Assembly (NCBI GenBank): GCA_003555385.1
Contig: PWHO01000023.1
Coordinates: 1 to 45,823, forward strand
Direction of reading: 5' to 3'
DNA length: 45,823 bases
Origin: Bacteroidales bacterium
GTDB lineage: Bacteria > Bacteroidota > Bacteroidia > Bacteroidales > UBA7960
Every line of letters begins with the position of its first letter. The first letter of the stretch is position 1. The position numbers and the translations under genes are program-made. The notes under the pieces were generated by a model that was not told where the DNA came from, made no database searches, and saw only the letters and a program-made list of their open reading frames with translations. Positions 31,647-39,858 of this stretch are shown in pieces.

Positions 31647-32450
31647 CTATTCAATACCTTCTTGTGTCCAGTCAATTTCGGAACCCAGCAGGCTATGGGG
31701 AATGAGGTAAATCAGGAGCAGTACAATGGAAGCCACAAGTACCCAGCTCCGGTGTCTCGGGTGTTTAAGTACCTTAATGAGTGCAATCAGCCAGAAAATA
31801 AATGCGAATGCTGTTTTATTGTCAGTGAGATCAGTGCCCCAGGGCCAACCTGTCCAGTAGTCACCAAAGGCATATTTCTGTACGATCGGGCCAAAAACCA
31901 ATCCCCCTAAAACAAATGTGACAAAAGTCCATAAGGTCAGACTGAATGTTTTTTCCCTGAATATTGCCGCCAGGCCGGCCCTTGTGCTGAACAGCATGGC
32001 GGTGAACATTAAGAGTATATGGGGCAACATAGCCCAGCCCGGTACGCTGTCACGGAACCTGATGATGATGGGTTCTTCGGAAAGCATTACCTGGTCATCT
32101 CCTTTTTCCAGGTATATCTGGTACATTACTTTCCCGGCTGCCGGTTGTTGCGGGATATGAGCAATCAGCCGGTCTCCCTCTCTTTTCAGGGGTGCCTGTT
32201 CCCATTCGTCGTGGCTTGGATATCTTTTGTAAATGTAAAACCCACTGATTTCTCTGTCTTCGGCTTTTAGGGATACAGGGGCATCCTCCGGCCGGTCAAA
32301 AGTGCGGATGAGACGGTAGGATATGGCTGATTCTCCCAGTTCTGTTTGGCCTCTGTATGGTTTTGTGGGGCCTGTCATTCGCTGAAAGACAGCACTGGAA
32401 AGGGTAATAACAATGGCAATAATCCAGAAAAGAATGGTTTTCTTATTCAT
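31647..32450 (-). CDS. Conserved membrane protein of unknown function
   Basis: A 267-aa protein I cannot assign. It has an N-terminal membrane segment (TILFWIIAIVITLSSAVF), then a periplasmic beta-rich domain of about 110 residues (GFYIYKRYPSHDEWEQAPL; HIPQQPAAGKVMYQIYLEKG) that reads like an immunoglobulin-type fold, then four membrane helices (from about residue 138). The most striking stretch, FGPIVQKYAFGDYWTGWPWG followed by TDLTDNKTAFAFIFW, lies at a membrane boundary and looks conserved: aromatic, charged and glycine-rich. It follows the GH3 fusion gene by 7 bases, so the two are probably cotranscribed, and it ends at a terminator. Confidence 0.75.
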   Translation of the reverse strand: MNKKTILFWIIAIVITLSSAVFQRMTGPTKPYRGQTELGESAISYRLIRTFDRPEDAPVSLKAEDREISGFYIYKRYPSHDEWEQAPLKREGDRLIAHIPQQPAAGKVMYQIYLEKGDDQVMLSEEPIIIRFRDSVPGWAMLPHILLMFTAMLFSTRAGLAAIFREKTFSLTLWTFVTFVLGGLVFGPIVQKYAFGDYWTGWPWGTDLTDNKTAFAFIFWLIALIKVLKHPRHRSWVLVASIVLLLIYLIPHSLLGSEIDWTQEGIE

Positions 32451-32457
32451 AGCGTGG

Positions 32458-35400
32458 TTATTGATTCAGGGTACTTTCTGTGGTGAAATGATTCAGGGTT
32501 CTTGTGTGTTGGATCGCGTCATAAATAAGCTGATGGATATCTGTTCGTATGTTTTCCCTGATCAGTTTCCGGTTGTCCTGGTCGGGATAAGTGCGGTTGG
32601 AAAGAAAAACGAATACCAGGTTTTCAGCCGGGTCTGCCCAGACATAGGTCCCTGTAAATCCACTATGCCCAAAGCTCATCGGGGACGCGCTTTTACAAGC
32701 AGGCCCGGATTCCGGGTCGTCAAGAGAAGGTTTATCAAAACCCAGCCCCCGCCTGTTGTCATTATCCGGAAACTGTACCCTTGTGAAATCTTCGAGGGTG
32801 TTTTTTCGGAAGTATTGCCGGTCACCATAATTACCTCCCTGCAGAAACATTTGCATCAAAACAGCGAGATCTCCTGCATTTGAAAACAGCCCTGCGTGGC
32901 CGCTTACACCACCCAGCATGGCGGCTGCCGGATCATGAACAAAACCCTTTACTACCTGTCTGCGCCACAAAGTATCCTTTTCGCTTGGTATGATGCGCCC
33001 GGAATCAAACCGTTGAAGGGGGTTGAAGCCTGTTACGGAAAGTCCCAGTGGTTTGTAAAGAAAATATTCAGTGAACTGATCCAGTCTCTGCCCGGTAATT
33101 TCCATAACAATTTCCGCAAGCAGAATAAACCCAAGGTCACTGTAGATGTAATCGTTGTTGTCGCGCAGTTCCGACCCGGCAATTTCATGAAAGATCGTGT
33201 CGCGGTAGCTGTGATGCATGAATAGCCCGTCAGCAACCTGTATGTTAAAATCCCCCGAGGCATCTTTCGCATATATCCCCTCAATGAATTCTCCTTCCTC
33301 CATTGTGGACAGGTAAAAAGGGATCCATGAAGTCAACCTTGCCTGGTGAGAAAGCACATCCCGAATGGATATTGTGTTTTTGTCTGACTCCCTGAGCCAT
33401 GGAAGGTAATCTCCCAAAGTTTTGTTCAGGTCCAGCCGTCCCTCGTCAACAAGGCGCATAACCGCAGCTGTTGTGGCTGCGACTTTGGTGACCGATGCCA
33501 CATCATAAAGATCTGAAGGGGAAACAGCCTGTATGCTATCATAAGTATGGTTTCCGAACGCCTTGTTATATACCATCACCCCGTTTTTGATCACAGCAAT
33601 CTGGCATCCGGGGTAGGCTCCCATTCGAATGCCGCTTTCAGCCAGGGAGTCAATGCCGGTGAGTAAAGAAGAGGGAATTCCGGTTTCTTCCGGCTGTCCG
33701 AACCTTATCCTGACAGGTTTCGGACTTACAATGCCTTGCCCTGCAGTAAAAAAAGGCATAGCAGTTACAGGGAGTTTCCCGGTGGTCTGAATGCCCCCAA
33801 AGATGGCCTGGGCAGCTGCATGCTCAAAATTTTCTCCTTCTTCATAGGCCACCACTATGGCTTCAGTATCCAATATCTCTTCCTCGAAAAAAGAAAGGCT
33901 GTAAGGGTTTGCAAACAATGAAAGAATCACATCTTTTCGTCTGGACAGGTTGTGAATCAGGCCGATTGATTCCGGCGTTATTCCATAATCAGATGATACA
34001 AACATACTGTTGTTGTGCAGGGAAACGATCACCAGGTCGTATTTTTCAAGTTCCTGCATCATTTCCAGGGCCCTGTCCGGCGTGTGATTTTTGTCGATGC
34101 CATAGGCAGACACAGGGGCATATTCGTTTAGCATGGCATGGAAAGGGTTGCCAGGCTTTTCGCCAATCGACAGGGCGGCTATGCGACGGTGGTTGAGTCC
34201 TGACAAGGGAATCAGGTTCTTTTCGTTTCGCACCAGGGTAACCGCTGCTTCGGCCAGCCTCTTGTTGAGCAACCTGGCGGAAGGACTGTTCAATTTGTCG
34301 ATCAGCCCGTTGGGGAAAATGTAGTCAAAATCGTCCAGGCCGGCTTTCTCTTTGTAATACAATATTTTCCTGCATCGTTCATTGACCAGTTCTTCAGTGA
34401 TAATGCCATCCTGAACGGCTTTTTTAATTGTCCGGATGGCAGCAGGCACATTTTCAGGTAGCAAAAGAATGTCGTTTCCGGCCATCAGCGCGCGAAGCTC
34501 GAGTTCTCCGGGTTCGAAATAATCAGATACGCCGCGCATATCGAGTGCATCAGTGATAACCAGTCCCTGAAAACCCATGTCATTTTTCAACAGTCGGGTA
34601 ACTGTGTTGTATGAGAGGGTAGAAGCCAGTTTGGCTTCAGGTTCAAGTGAAGGAATTTCGAGGTGGGCAATCATAACCCCGTGAAGTCCCTTGTTGATCA
34701 GCTCCCGGAAAGGGTATAGATGGATAGAATCCAGCTCTTCATAACTTTGGCGTAACAGGGGAAGTGTATGATGTGAGTCTGCATCCGTATCGCCGTGACC
34801 CGGAAAATGTTTGGCAGTGGCAAAAATTCCCGTATCCTGCAGCCCCTGCATGTAAGCCGCTCCTTTTCGGGCAACTTTTTCCCTGGACTCACCAAATGCC
34901 CTGAAATTAATTACCGGGTTGTCCGCATTGTTGTTTACGTCAATTACCGGAGCAAAATTCATATGTACACCCAGTCGTCTCAGTTGTCGACCGATTTCCA
35001 TCCCCATATCATAGATCAGCTGGTCGTCCTCGATGGCTCCCAGTGTCATTTGCCGGGGAAATACAATGGTGCTGTCCAGCCGCATGCTCGGCCCCCATTC
35101 CGCATCCATGGCGATCAATAACGGTGTTTTTGCCTGGCTCTGGATACGGTTGGTCATCGAAATCTGGCGTTGGGGACCTCCCCTGAAAAATGCCACACCG
35201 CCCACATTGTGTTCACTGATCTCACGAACTATTCTGTCGTAATACGCCTCGTTACGGTCTGTATGAACACGTATCATCAGCAGCTGTGCGATACGCTCTT
35301 CAAGGTCGAGTGAGGCAAAAACCGAATCTACCCACGGGGTTGTGTAATCCCGGGTTCCCTGGGGAATTGACAGGGGCAGTTCATTGGTCCGGCTTGCGAC

Positions 35401-35466
35401 CGGCCCCGTGGAAAGAAGAAAAAAGAGAAGTACCAGGTTGGCACAGATCAAAAAATATTTTTGCAT
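32458..35466 (-). CDS. Glycoside hydrolase family 3 / class C beta-lactamase-like fusion
   Basis: A secreted 1002-aa two-enzyme protein. The signal segment is LICANLVLLFFLLSTGPVAS. The GH3 domain (about residues 45-370) is NagZ-like, with the loop KHFPGHGDTDADSHH (His220, catalytic Asp230/His232) and nucleophile Asp306 (VITDALDM); it is expected to release N-acetylglucosamine from muropeptides. A GH3 C-terminal domain covers about 400-580. The last 400 residues are a serine hydrolase of the beta-lactamase/penicillin-binding fold: Ser658-x-x-Lys661 (ASVTKV), Tyr775-Ser-Asp777 (IYSDLGF) and His934-Ser-Gly936. The fusion is known in Bacteroidota and suggests periplasmic peptidoglycan recycling or turnover. 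Penicillin resistance is not implied. Confidence 0.92.
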   Translation of the reverse strand: MQKYFLICANLVLLFFLLSTGPVASRTNELPLSIPQGTRDYTTPWVDSVFASLDLEERIAQLLMIRVHTDRNEAYYDRIVREISEHNVGGVAFFRGGPQRQISMTNRIQSQAKTPLLIAMDAEWGPSMRLDSTIVFPRQMTLGAIEDDQLIYDMGMEIGRQLRRLGVHMNFAPVIDVNNNADNPVINFRAFGESREKVARKGAAYMQGLQDTGIFATAKHFPGHGDTDADSHHTLPLLRQSYEELDSIHLYPFRELINKGLHGVMIAHLEIPSLEPEAKLASTLSYNTVTRLLKNDMGFQGLVITDALDMRGVSDYFEPGELELRALMAGNDILLLPENVPAAIRTIKKAVQDGIITEELVNERCRKILYYKEKAGLDDFDYIFPNGLIDKLNSPSARLLNKRLAEAAVTLVRNEKNLIPLSGLNHRRIAALSIGEKPGNPFHAMLNEYAPVSAYGIDKNHTPDRALEMMQELEKYDLVIVSLHNNSMFVSSDYGITPESIGLIHNLSRRKDVILSLFANPYSLSFFEEEILDTEAIVVAYEEGENFEHAAAQAIFGGIQTTGKLPVTAMPFFTAGQGIVSPKPVRIRFGQPEETGIPSSLLTGIDSLAESGIRMGAYPGCQIAVIKNGVMVYNKAFGNHTYDSIQAVSPSDLYDVASVTKVAATTAAVMRLVDEGRLDLNKTLGDYLPWLRESDKNTISIRDVLSHQARLTSWIPFYLSTMEEGEFIEGIYAKDASGDFNIQVADGLFMHHSYRDTIFHEIAGSELRDNNDYIYSDLGFILLAEIVMEITGQRLDQFTEYFLYKPLGLSVTGFNPLQRFDSGRIIPSEKDTLWRRQVVKGFVHDPAAAMLGGVSGHAGLFSNAGDLAVLMQMFLQGGNYGDRQYFRKNTLEDFTRVQFPDNDNRRGLGFDKPSLDDPESGPACKSASPMSFGHSGFTGTYVWADPAENLVFVFLSNRTYPDQDNRKLIRENIRTDIHQLIYDAIQHTRTLNHFTTESTLNQ

Positions 35467-35507
35467 GGCAGTAACGATGAAACCAGACTGAATTGCACAT
35501 TACCCTG

Positions 35508-35515
35508 CAAATATA
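35508..35515 (-). promoter_or_regulatory. Candidate -7 element for the GH3 fusion gene
   Basis: TATATTTG on the minus strand matches TAnnTTTG and lies 42 bases before the ATG (35466). No clear -33 TTG. It would make the GH3 fusion and the 267-aa membrane gene a separate two-gene transcript. Confidence 0.45.
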
Positions 35516-35596
35516 TAACAATCCTCCTGACGGTCGTCTCTTGTGCGACGGTAATTTAGCGGGTATAAACCATTTGCAGGAACAAGGGCCGGAAAA

Positions 35597-36931
35597 TCAT
35601 AATTTATAAATTTTCCACTTGCCTGTTTTCAGGTACATCAGTGAGCCCAGCCCGAGCATGGTAAAATAAATAACTTCCACAAACCAAACAACGGGTGCGG
35701 AGGCATTGAGGGCAACGGCCAGTATAAAGGCGCTCGACAAGTAAAACGTGATCGATAAAATTTCGATCAGCAAAGCGACCAGGGTTTTTCCCGTTCCCGA
35801 CAGCCCGCTGAAAATAATCATTCCGAAGGCAAAAGCGATCATTGCCAGAGAGGTAACCCGAAGGAGCGGGATGCTTGCCTCCACCAGTTTAGGGTCGGAA
35901 GTAAATAACCCGGCAATTTGTGCCGGCATAAATATATTCAGCTGAATAATGGCGATTGTGATTGACAAGGCAATCATCAGGACTTTTTTGATCAGGGGGA
36001 TTACCTGTTGCGTGTTTCCCTGTCCGATCAGGTTGCTGACAATTGTGTTGGTGGCGGAACTCAAACCCAAAACAGGGATCATGAGCAGCATATAAAAACT
36101 GCGGGTAATATTGGAGGCCGCCAGGGCTGTTTCGCTGATCTGCTCAATCACCATAAAGAAAACAAACCAGGCGGCAAAGGAGAGAAAGTACTGAAACATC
36201 CCCGGGACAGCTACTTTCAGCAGGGGTCGGTATTGTTGCCAGTTTGGACGGTGAAACACGAAAAGACGGCATGTGTAAAGCATCCTGTTTTTATGGGACC
36301 AGTACAAGAAAAACCCGAATGCAACCAGTTCAGCGATATTGGTGGCTACTGCGGCGCCGGCGATCCCCATTGCCGGAAGTCCGAAATGACCGAATATCAG
36401 GATGTAGTCCAGAATAATATTGGTGGCGGCCATCACCGAGGTGCTGAGAATCAGCAACCTTGTTCGGGTAATTCCAGTATAAAAAGCGTTGAACCCCAGC
36501 GTCAGAAACCCGAACAAAAACCCAAACCGCCTGTAATGAAGAAAGACGAGGCTTTCGCTCCAGATCCTCTCTGATTTGAGGAACCATTCCAGGAAAGTGG
36601 GGGCAATATAGGTCAGAAACAGGAAAAGCAGGAATGCAAGGGCGATCAAAAAGTAGATGGCATGGTCGAAAATGCGCCCGATCTGATGCTTTTTACCTTC
36701 ACCGTTGCGACGTCCAATGAGAATCTGGGTGCCGATTGAGAACCCGGCGCCAAGCATGACCAGGCACAGGTAGAAAATCCCTCCGATGGCCGAGGCTCCC
36801 AAAGTAATTTCCCCCAGGCGGCCAAGGAAGGCGGTATCTATGGCAATCATCAGGTTCTGGGCCGTCAGACCCAGGATGATGGGATATGATATCCGCCAGA
36901 TACTCTTATAGGTGTTATTTGCTTCAGGCAT
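35597..36931 (-). CDS. MATE-family multidrug/sodium antiporter
   Basis: A 444-aa integral membrane exporter with about 12 helices in two similar halves. The opening ISYPIILGLTAQNLMIAIDT and AFLGRLGEITLGASAIGG are typical of MATE (NorM/DinF-like) proteins, with matching elements in the second half (AVPGMFQYFLSFAAWFVFFM; GLSSATNTIVSNLIGQGN). These exporters use sodium or proton gradients to expel cationic drugs. The substrate cannot be told from sequence. The gene lies 12 bases after the rlmI-like gene and is likely cotranscribed. Confidence 0.92.
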   Translation of the reverse strand: MPEANNTYKSIWRISYPIILGLTAQNLMIAIDTAFLGRLGEITLGASAIGGIFYLCLVMLGAGFSIGTQILIGRRNGEGKKHQIGRIFDHAIYFLIALAFLLFLFLTYIAPTFLEWFLKSERIWSESLVFLHYRRFGFLFGFLTLGFNAFYTGITRTRLLILSTSVMAATNIILDYILIFGHFGLPAMGIAGAAVATNIAELVAFGFFLYWSHKNRMLYTCRLFVFHRPNWQQYRPLLKVAVPGMFQYFLSFAAWFVFFMVIEQISETALAASNITRSFYMLLMIPVLGLSSATNTIVSNLIGQGNTQQVIPLIKKVLMIALSITIAIIQLNIFMPAQIAGLFTSDPKLVEASIPLLRVTSLAMIAFAFGMIIFSGLSGTGKTLVALLIEILSITFYLSSAFILAVALNASAPVVWFVEVIYFTMLGLGSLMYLKTGKWKIYKL

Positions 36932-36943
36932 GCTGTAAACAAA

Positions 36944-38143
36944 CTAATCCACAAACAGAACCAGCCCCTTCAGATATTGTCCTTCGGGGTGAAAAATATT
37001 TACAGGATGATCGGAGGGTTGTGTTAGCTGGTGCAGGATCCTGACGGTTCTTCCGGACTGAATGGCTGCTGCCATTACCGTCGAACGGAACAACTGTATG
37101 TCGACAACCTGGGAACAGCTGAAGGTGAAAAGCACCCCTCCCTCTTGTATTTTTTTTAATGCGGCAAGGTTCAGGCGTTTGTACCCCTGAACGGCTTTAT
37201 GTTTTACATGCTGGGGTTTGGCGTATGCAGGTGGATCCAGGATAATTACATCGTAGGCTTTTTCCATCGCGTTCAGGTAACGGATGGCATCGTCCGTAAT
37301 GGTCTGGTGGATGTCTGCGGGTCCCATATTCAGGGATACATTTTCTTCTGCCAGTGCTGTGGCTTTTGCCGAACTGTCCAGGGAGTCAACCCCGCTTGCT
37401 CCTGCCTTCAGGGCGTAGACAGAGAAACCCCCGCTGTAACAAAAAGTGTTCAGTACTTCCTTCCCTTTGCAATAACCGGCCAGCAGTTTCCTGTTGTCTC
37501 GCTGATCGATGTAAAACCCGGTTTTTTGTCCTCCGTTAATATCCACCACAAAACGATGTCCGTTTTCAAGCACTTCTGTTTTTTCGCATTCCCCGTAAAT
37601 CACTTCTCCGGGGGAGGTTTTTTCCCAAAATGCAGCGGGCAGCGTTTCCCTGCTTTTGTCAAAAATACTGCGTAGTTTTTCCCCGTAGACCTTTTTCAGG
37701 GCTTCGGCGATCTGGTCAATGTAGGCGTAAAGCCCGGTGGAGTGGATTTGAATTACCAGGTGTCCGTCATAATGATCAATGATCAGACCGGGCAGATGAT
37801 CGCCCTCACCGTGTATAAGCCGGTAAACATTTGTATGGGGATTATCGGTAAGACCGGTCAGTTTCCGGAGGTCAAATGCCCTGCGGATTTTCTTCTCCCA
37901 GAAATCTGCATCAAAAGAATCCGGGCGTTCCGGAGCAAAAGCCATAATCCTGACCGCTATGGTTGCATCCTGGTATACCCCGCTTCCCAGATACTCATCT
38001 TTATTGGAAAACACTTCGGCAAGGCAACCTTCGTAAGTTCGACCTTCCATTTTTTTGATCGCTCCGCTGAATACCCATGGATGAAAGCGCCGCAGGGCGT
38101 CATCTTTTCCGGAACGCAATATGATTTTTAAAGCCTGGGACAT
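36944..38143 (-). CDS. rlmI: Class I SAM-dependent rRNA (cytosine-C5) methyltransferase, RlmI family
   Basis: A 399-aa methyltransferase expected to modify 23S rRNA (m5C1962 in E. coli). It has an N-terminal PUA domain (LKIILRSGKDDALRRFHPWV then GCLAEVFSNKDEYLGSGVY), a middle domain with INGGQKTGFYIDQRDNR, and the Rossmann methyltransferase with motif I VLNTFCYSGGFSVYAL, LDSSAKATALAEENV and motif IV VIILDPPAYAKPQ. The motif VI cysteine lies in LFTFSCSQVVD. The upstream 115-base leader holds repeats and hairpins noted separately. The E. coli target is known; the exact position here is inference. Confidence 0.9.
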   Translation of the reverse strand: MSQALKIILRSGKDDALRRFHPWVFSGAIKKMEGRTYEGCLAEVFSNKDEYLGSGVYQDATIAVRIMAFAPERPDSFDADFWEKKIRRAFDLRKLTGLTDNPHTNVYRLIHGEGDHLPGLIIDHYDGHLVIQIHSTGLYAYIDQIAEALKKVYGEKLRSIFDKSRETLPAAFWEKTSPGEVIYGECEKTEVLENGHRFVVDINGGQKTGFYIDQRDNRKLLAGYCKGKEVLNTFCYSGGFSVYALKAGASGVDSLDSSAKATALAEENVSLNMGPADIHQTITDDAIRYLNAMEKAYDVIILDPPAYAKPQHVKHKAVQGYKRLNLAALKKIQEGGVLFTFSCSQVVDIQLFRSTVMAAAIQSGRTVRILHQLTQPSDHPVNIFHPEGQYLKGLVLFVD

Positions 38144-38299
38144 ATAGTTGGTTTTAGGTTGGTCGGCGCGGAGGGCCGACAGTTGTTGGTTCTCATGGGC
38201 CAGGGTTCCGGGAGCTGCCTGTGGTTCGGGAAGCGGGCTGGCCTGTTGTTGGTTTGCAAAAATATATAATTGTTTGTTATTACGGTTATTTAACCGTCA
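38144..38299 (-). other. Structured leader upstream of the rlmI-like gene
   Basis: This 142-base gap has several elements on the minus strand: a palindrome ACGGTTA-AA-TAACCGT (38299-38284) over the FAH-gene stop codon; a TATTTTTG octamer near 38260; the phrase ACCAACAAC twice; a GGCCAG/CTGGCC pair enclosing two CCCG-rich repeats; and a hairpin GTCGGC-N7-GCCGAC (38180-38162) shortly before the ATG. No T run follows. This may be a structured 5' leader; the elements could also be unrelated. Confidence 0.4.
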
Positions 38300-38897
38300 T
38301 TGAAATTGTTTTCTTTTCGGCCAGAAAGGCCTCCAGTTTGTCTTCCTGTTTGACGGGGAGCCGGCCCGGAGGAGAACCTGTTAACAGGTAATCCCCGATT
38401 TTCAGGGTGACAAAAGAGGAGACATAGGCTATGAGCTGATTAAAATGCATGAGCATTTGACCGCTCTGTCCGTTCTGGCTTTTGCCCCCGTTGCACTTCA
38501 GCAAAAAACTGATGTTGTCCGGATCAGGGAAATGATTCACCGGAACAAAATCCGATACTTTCACCGATCCGTCAAAAGCGGTTGCTTCTTCCCAGGGCTT
38601 ACCCTCCCTGATGCACCTTTGCAAGTGATCCGTAGCAGTAAAGTTTACAGCCAGCCCGATTTCACTGTAGTAGGCAGGGGCAAAACGGGGATGAATGTTC
38701 TTCCCCAGTTTTCCGATGCGTAATATCAATTCGGCCCCTGCATGTATTTCACCGGAGAAATCGGGGAGAAAAAATGGCATCCGGCCCCTGATAAGTGCCG
38801 TTTCCGGCTTCATGTACATGCCGGACGCCACTGAGAACCCCTGCATTTCCCTCTCTGCCGGGGCAGGATAGTTCCCTGAAATGCAGATGATCTTCAT
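38286..38897 (-). CDS. Fumarylacetoacetate hydrolase-family protein
   Basis: A 203-aa single-domain FAH-fold enzyme. Members hydrolyse or decarboxylate 2-oxo acid derivatives (acylpyruvases, oxaloacetate decarboxylase). Seen: an acid ligand in GAELILRIGK, the AYYSEIGLAVNFTATDHLQR segment, TAFDGSVKVSDFV and the C-terminal IGDYLLTGSPPGRLPVKQED. The usual DG.PLG/TGTP stretch reads LLTGSPPG here. The substrate cannot be inferred. It starts 5 bases after the DnaQ-like stop codon, so it is cotranscribed. Confidence 0.85.
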   Translation of the reverse strand: MKIICISGNYPAPAEREMQGFSVASGMYMKPETALIRGRMPFFLPDFSGEIHAGAELILRIGKLGKNIHPRFAPAYYSEIGLAVNFTATDHLQRCIREGKPWEEATAFDGSVKVSDFVPVNHFPDPDNISFLLKCNGGKSQNGQSGQMLMHFNQLIAYVSSFVTLKIGDYLLTGSPPGRLPVKQEDKLEAFLAEKKTISMTVK

Positions 38898-38902
38898 GAA
38901 TG

Positions 38903-39733
38903 TTACTTATCTTTCAGGATGGCATTGCCTTTGTCAAACCCCCTCAGAATGACTGATTGTATGGTGTTTTTTGTGGAAAGGGGGAAATCTGCTTTCATCA
39001 TCCAGTCGAAGTATTGCGGTTCTTTTTTGAACACCTCCTCCACCTCTTTTCCTTTATGCTTGCCGAAATTAAAAATTTCCTTTCCCTTTTTGTTGTATCC
39101 GATATGTCCGGACAGGTCGGCATTGTTATGATTGTAGGAAAATTCATATAAGGCCTGTATGTCGTTTTTAACGGGCTGGGTAACACCTCCGTCTTTGTCC
39201 TCATATTCAACCCCTTCATAATGCCCGATCTGGGCAAGCAGAATTTCATAAGTAGCCCTGGTATCTGCCTCAGCAGCATGCGCATTTGTCAGGTCTTTCC
39301 CGCAATAGAACCGGTAAGCCGCCCGTAGGTTGCGTGGTTCCATTTTATGGAAAATGTTCTGTACATCCACCAGCCTCCGCTTCTTGATGTCAAATTGAAT
39401 CCCGCAGCGCAAAAATTCCTCAATAAGCATGGGCACATCGAACCTGTTGGAGTTGTAACCGGCCAGGTCGCAGTTCTCCAGAAACTTCTCGAGGGTGGGT
39501 GCAAGTTGTGCAAAAGTCGGGGCGTCGGCCACATCTTCATCTTTAATGCCGTGTATTGCGATTGATTCGGCTGAAATCGGGATGGTGGGGTTGACAAGCC
39601 TGGTGATGGATTCGGTGTGGTTATTGGTCAGCACCTTAAATATGCTGATTTCCACAATGCGATCCTTTACCACGTTGGTTCCTGTGGTTTCGAGGTCGAA
39701 AAAGGCAATGGGCCTGGTGAGATTTAACTGCAT
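38903..39733 (-). CDS. DnaQ-like 3'-5' exonuclease (DEDD family)
   Basis: A 276-aa exonuclease with the DEDD site visible as Asp13/Glu15 (FFDLETTG), the Exo II region LAGYNSNRFDVPMLIEEF and Exo III HAAEADTRATYEILLAQI. The C-terminal third carries FNFGKHKGKEVEEVF, a small extra module that occurs in Bacteroidota homologues and reads like the exonuclease-associated FGKHKG segment. It may proofread with DNA polymerase III or act on its own in repair or RNA processing; no polymerase domain is present. It is the third gene of a leftward run after recR, the glycosyltransferase and E2. Confidence 0.9.
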   Translation of the reverse strand: MQLNLTRPIAFFDLETTGTNVVKDRIVEISIFKVLTNNHTESITRLVNPTIPISAESIAIHGIKDEDVADAPTFAQLAPTLEKFLENCDLAGYNSNRFDVPMLIEEFLRCGIQFDIKKRRLVDVQNIFHKMEPRNLRAAYRFYCGKDLTNAHAAEADTRATYEILLAQIGHYEGVEYEDKDGGVTQPVKNDIQALYEFSYNHNNADLSGHIGYNKKGKEIFNFGKHKGKEVEEVFKKEPQYFDWMMKADFPLSTKNTIQSVILRGFDKGNAILKDK

Positions 39734-39858
39734 AATGCACTTGTCGCTTTAAATGAGCAGATATGTTTTCTGCGAAGTTACAACAAATCTGCTTGCAGGG
39801 CGACGATCGGCAGACCCAACGGTGAAAATTACGGTCTGTATGCCATTTTGCCTGATAC

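Noticed and set aside
32458..35466. Calling the GH3 fusion a true beta-lactamase resistance gene
   Set aside because: The serine-hydrolase motifs are SxxK, YSD and HSG, typical of the wider esterase/peptidase group. Fusion to a NagZ-like domain points to cell-wall turnover.
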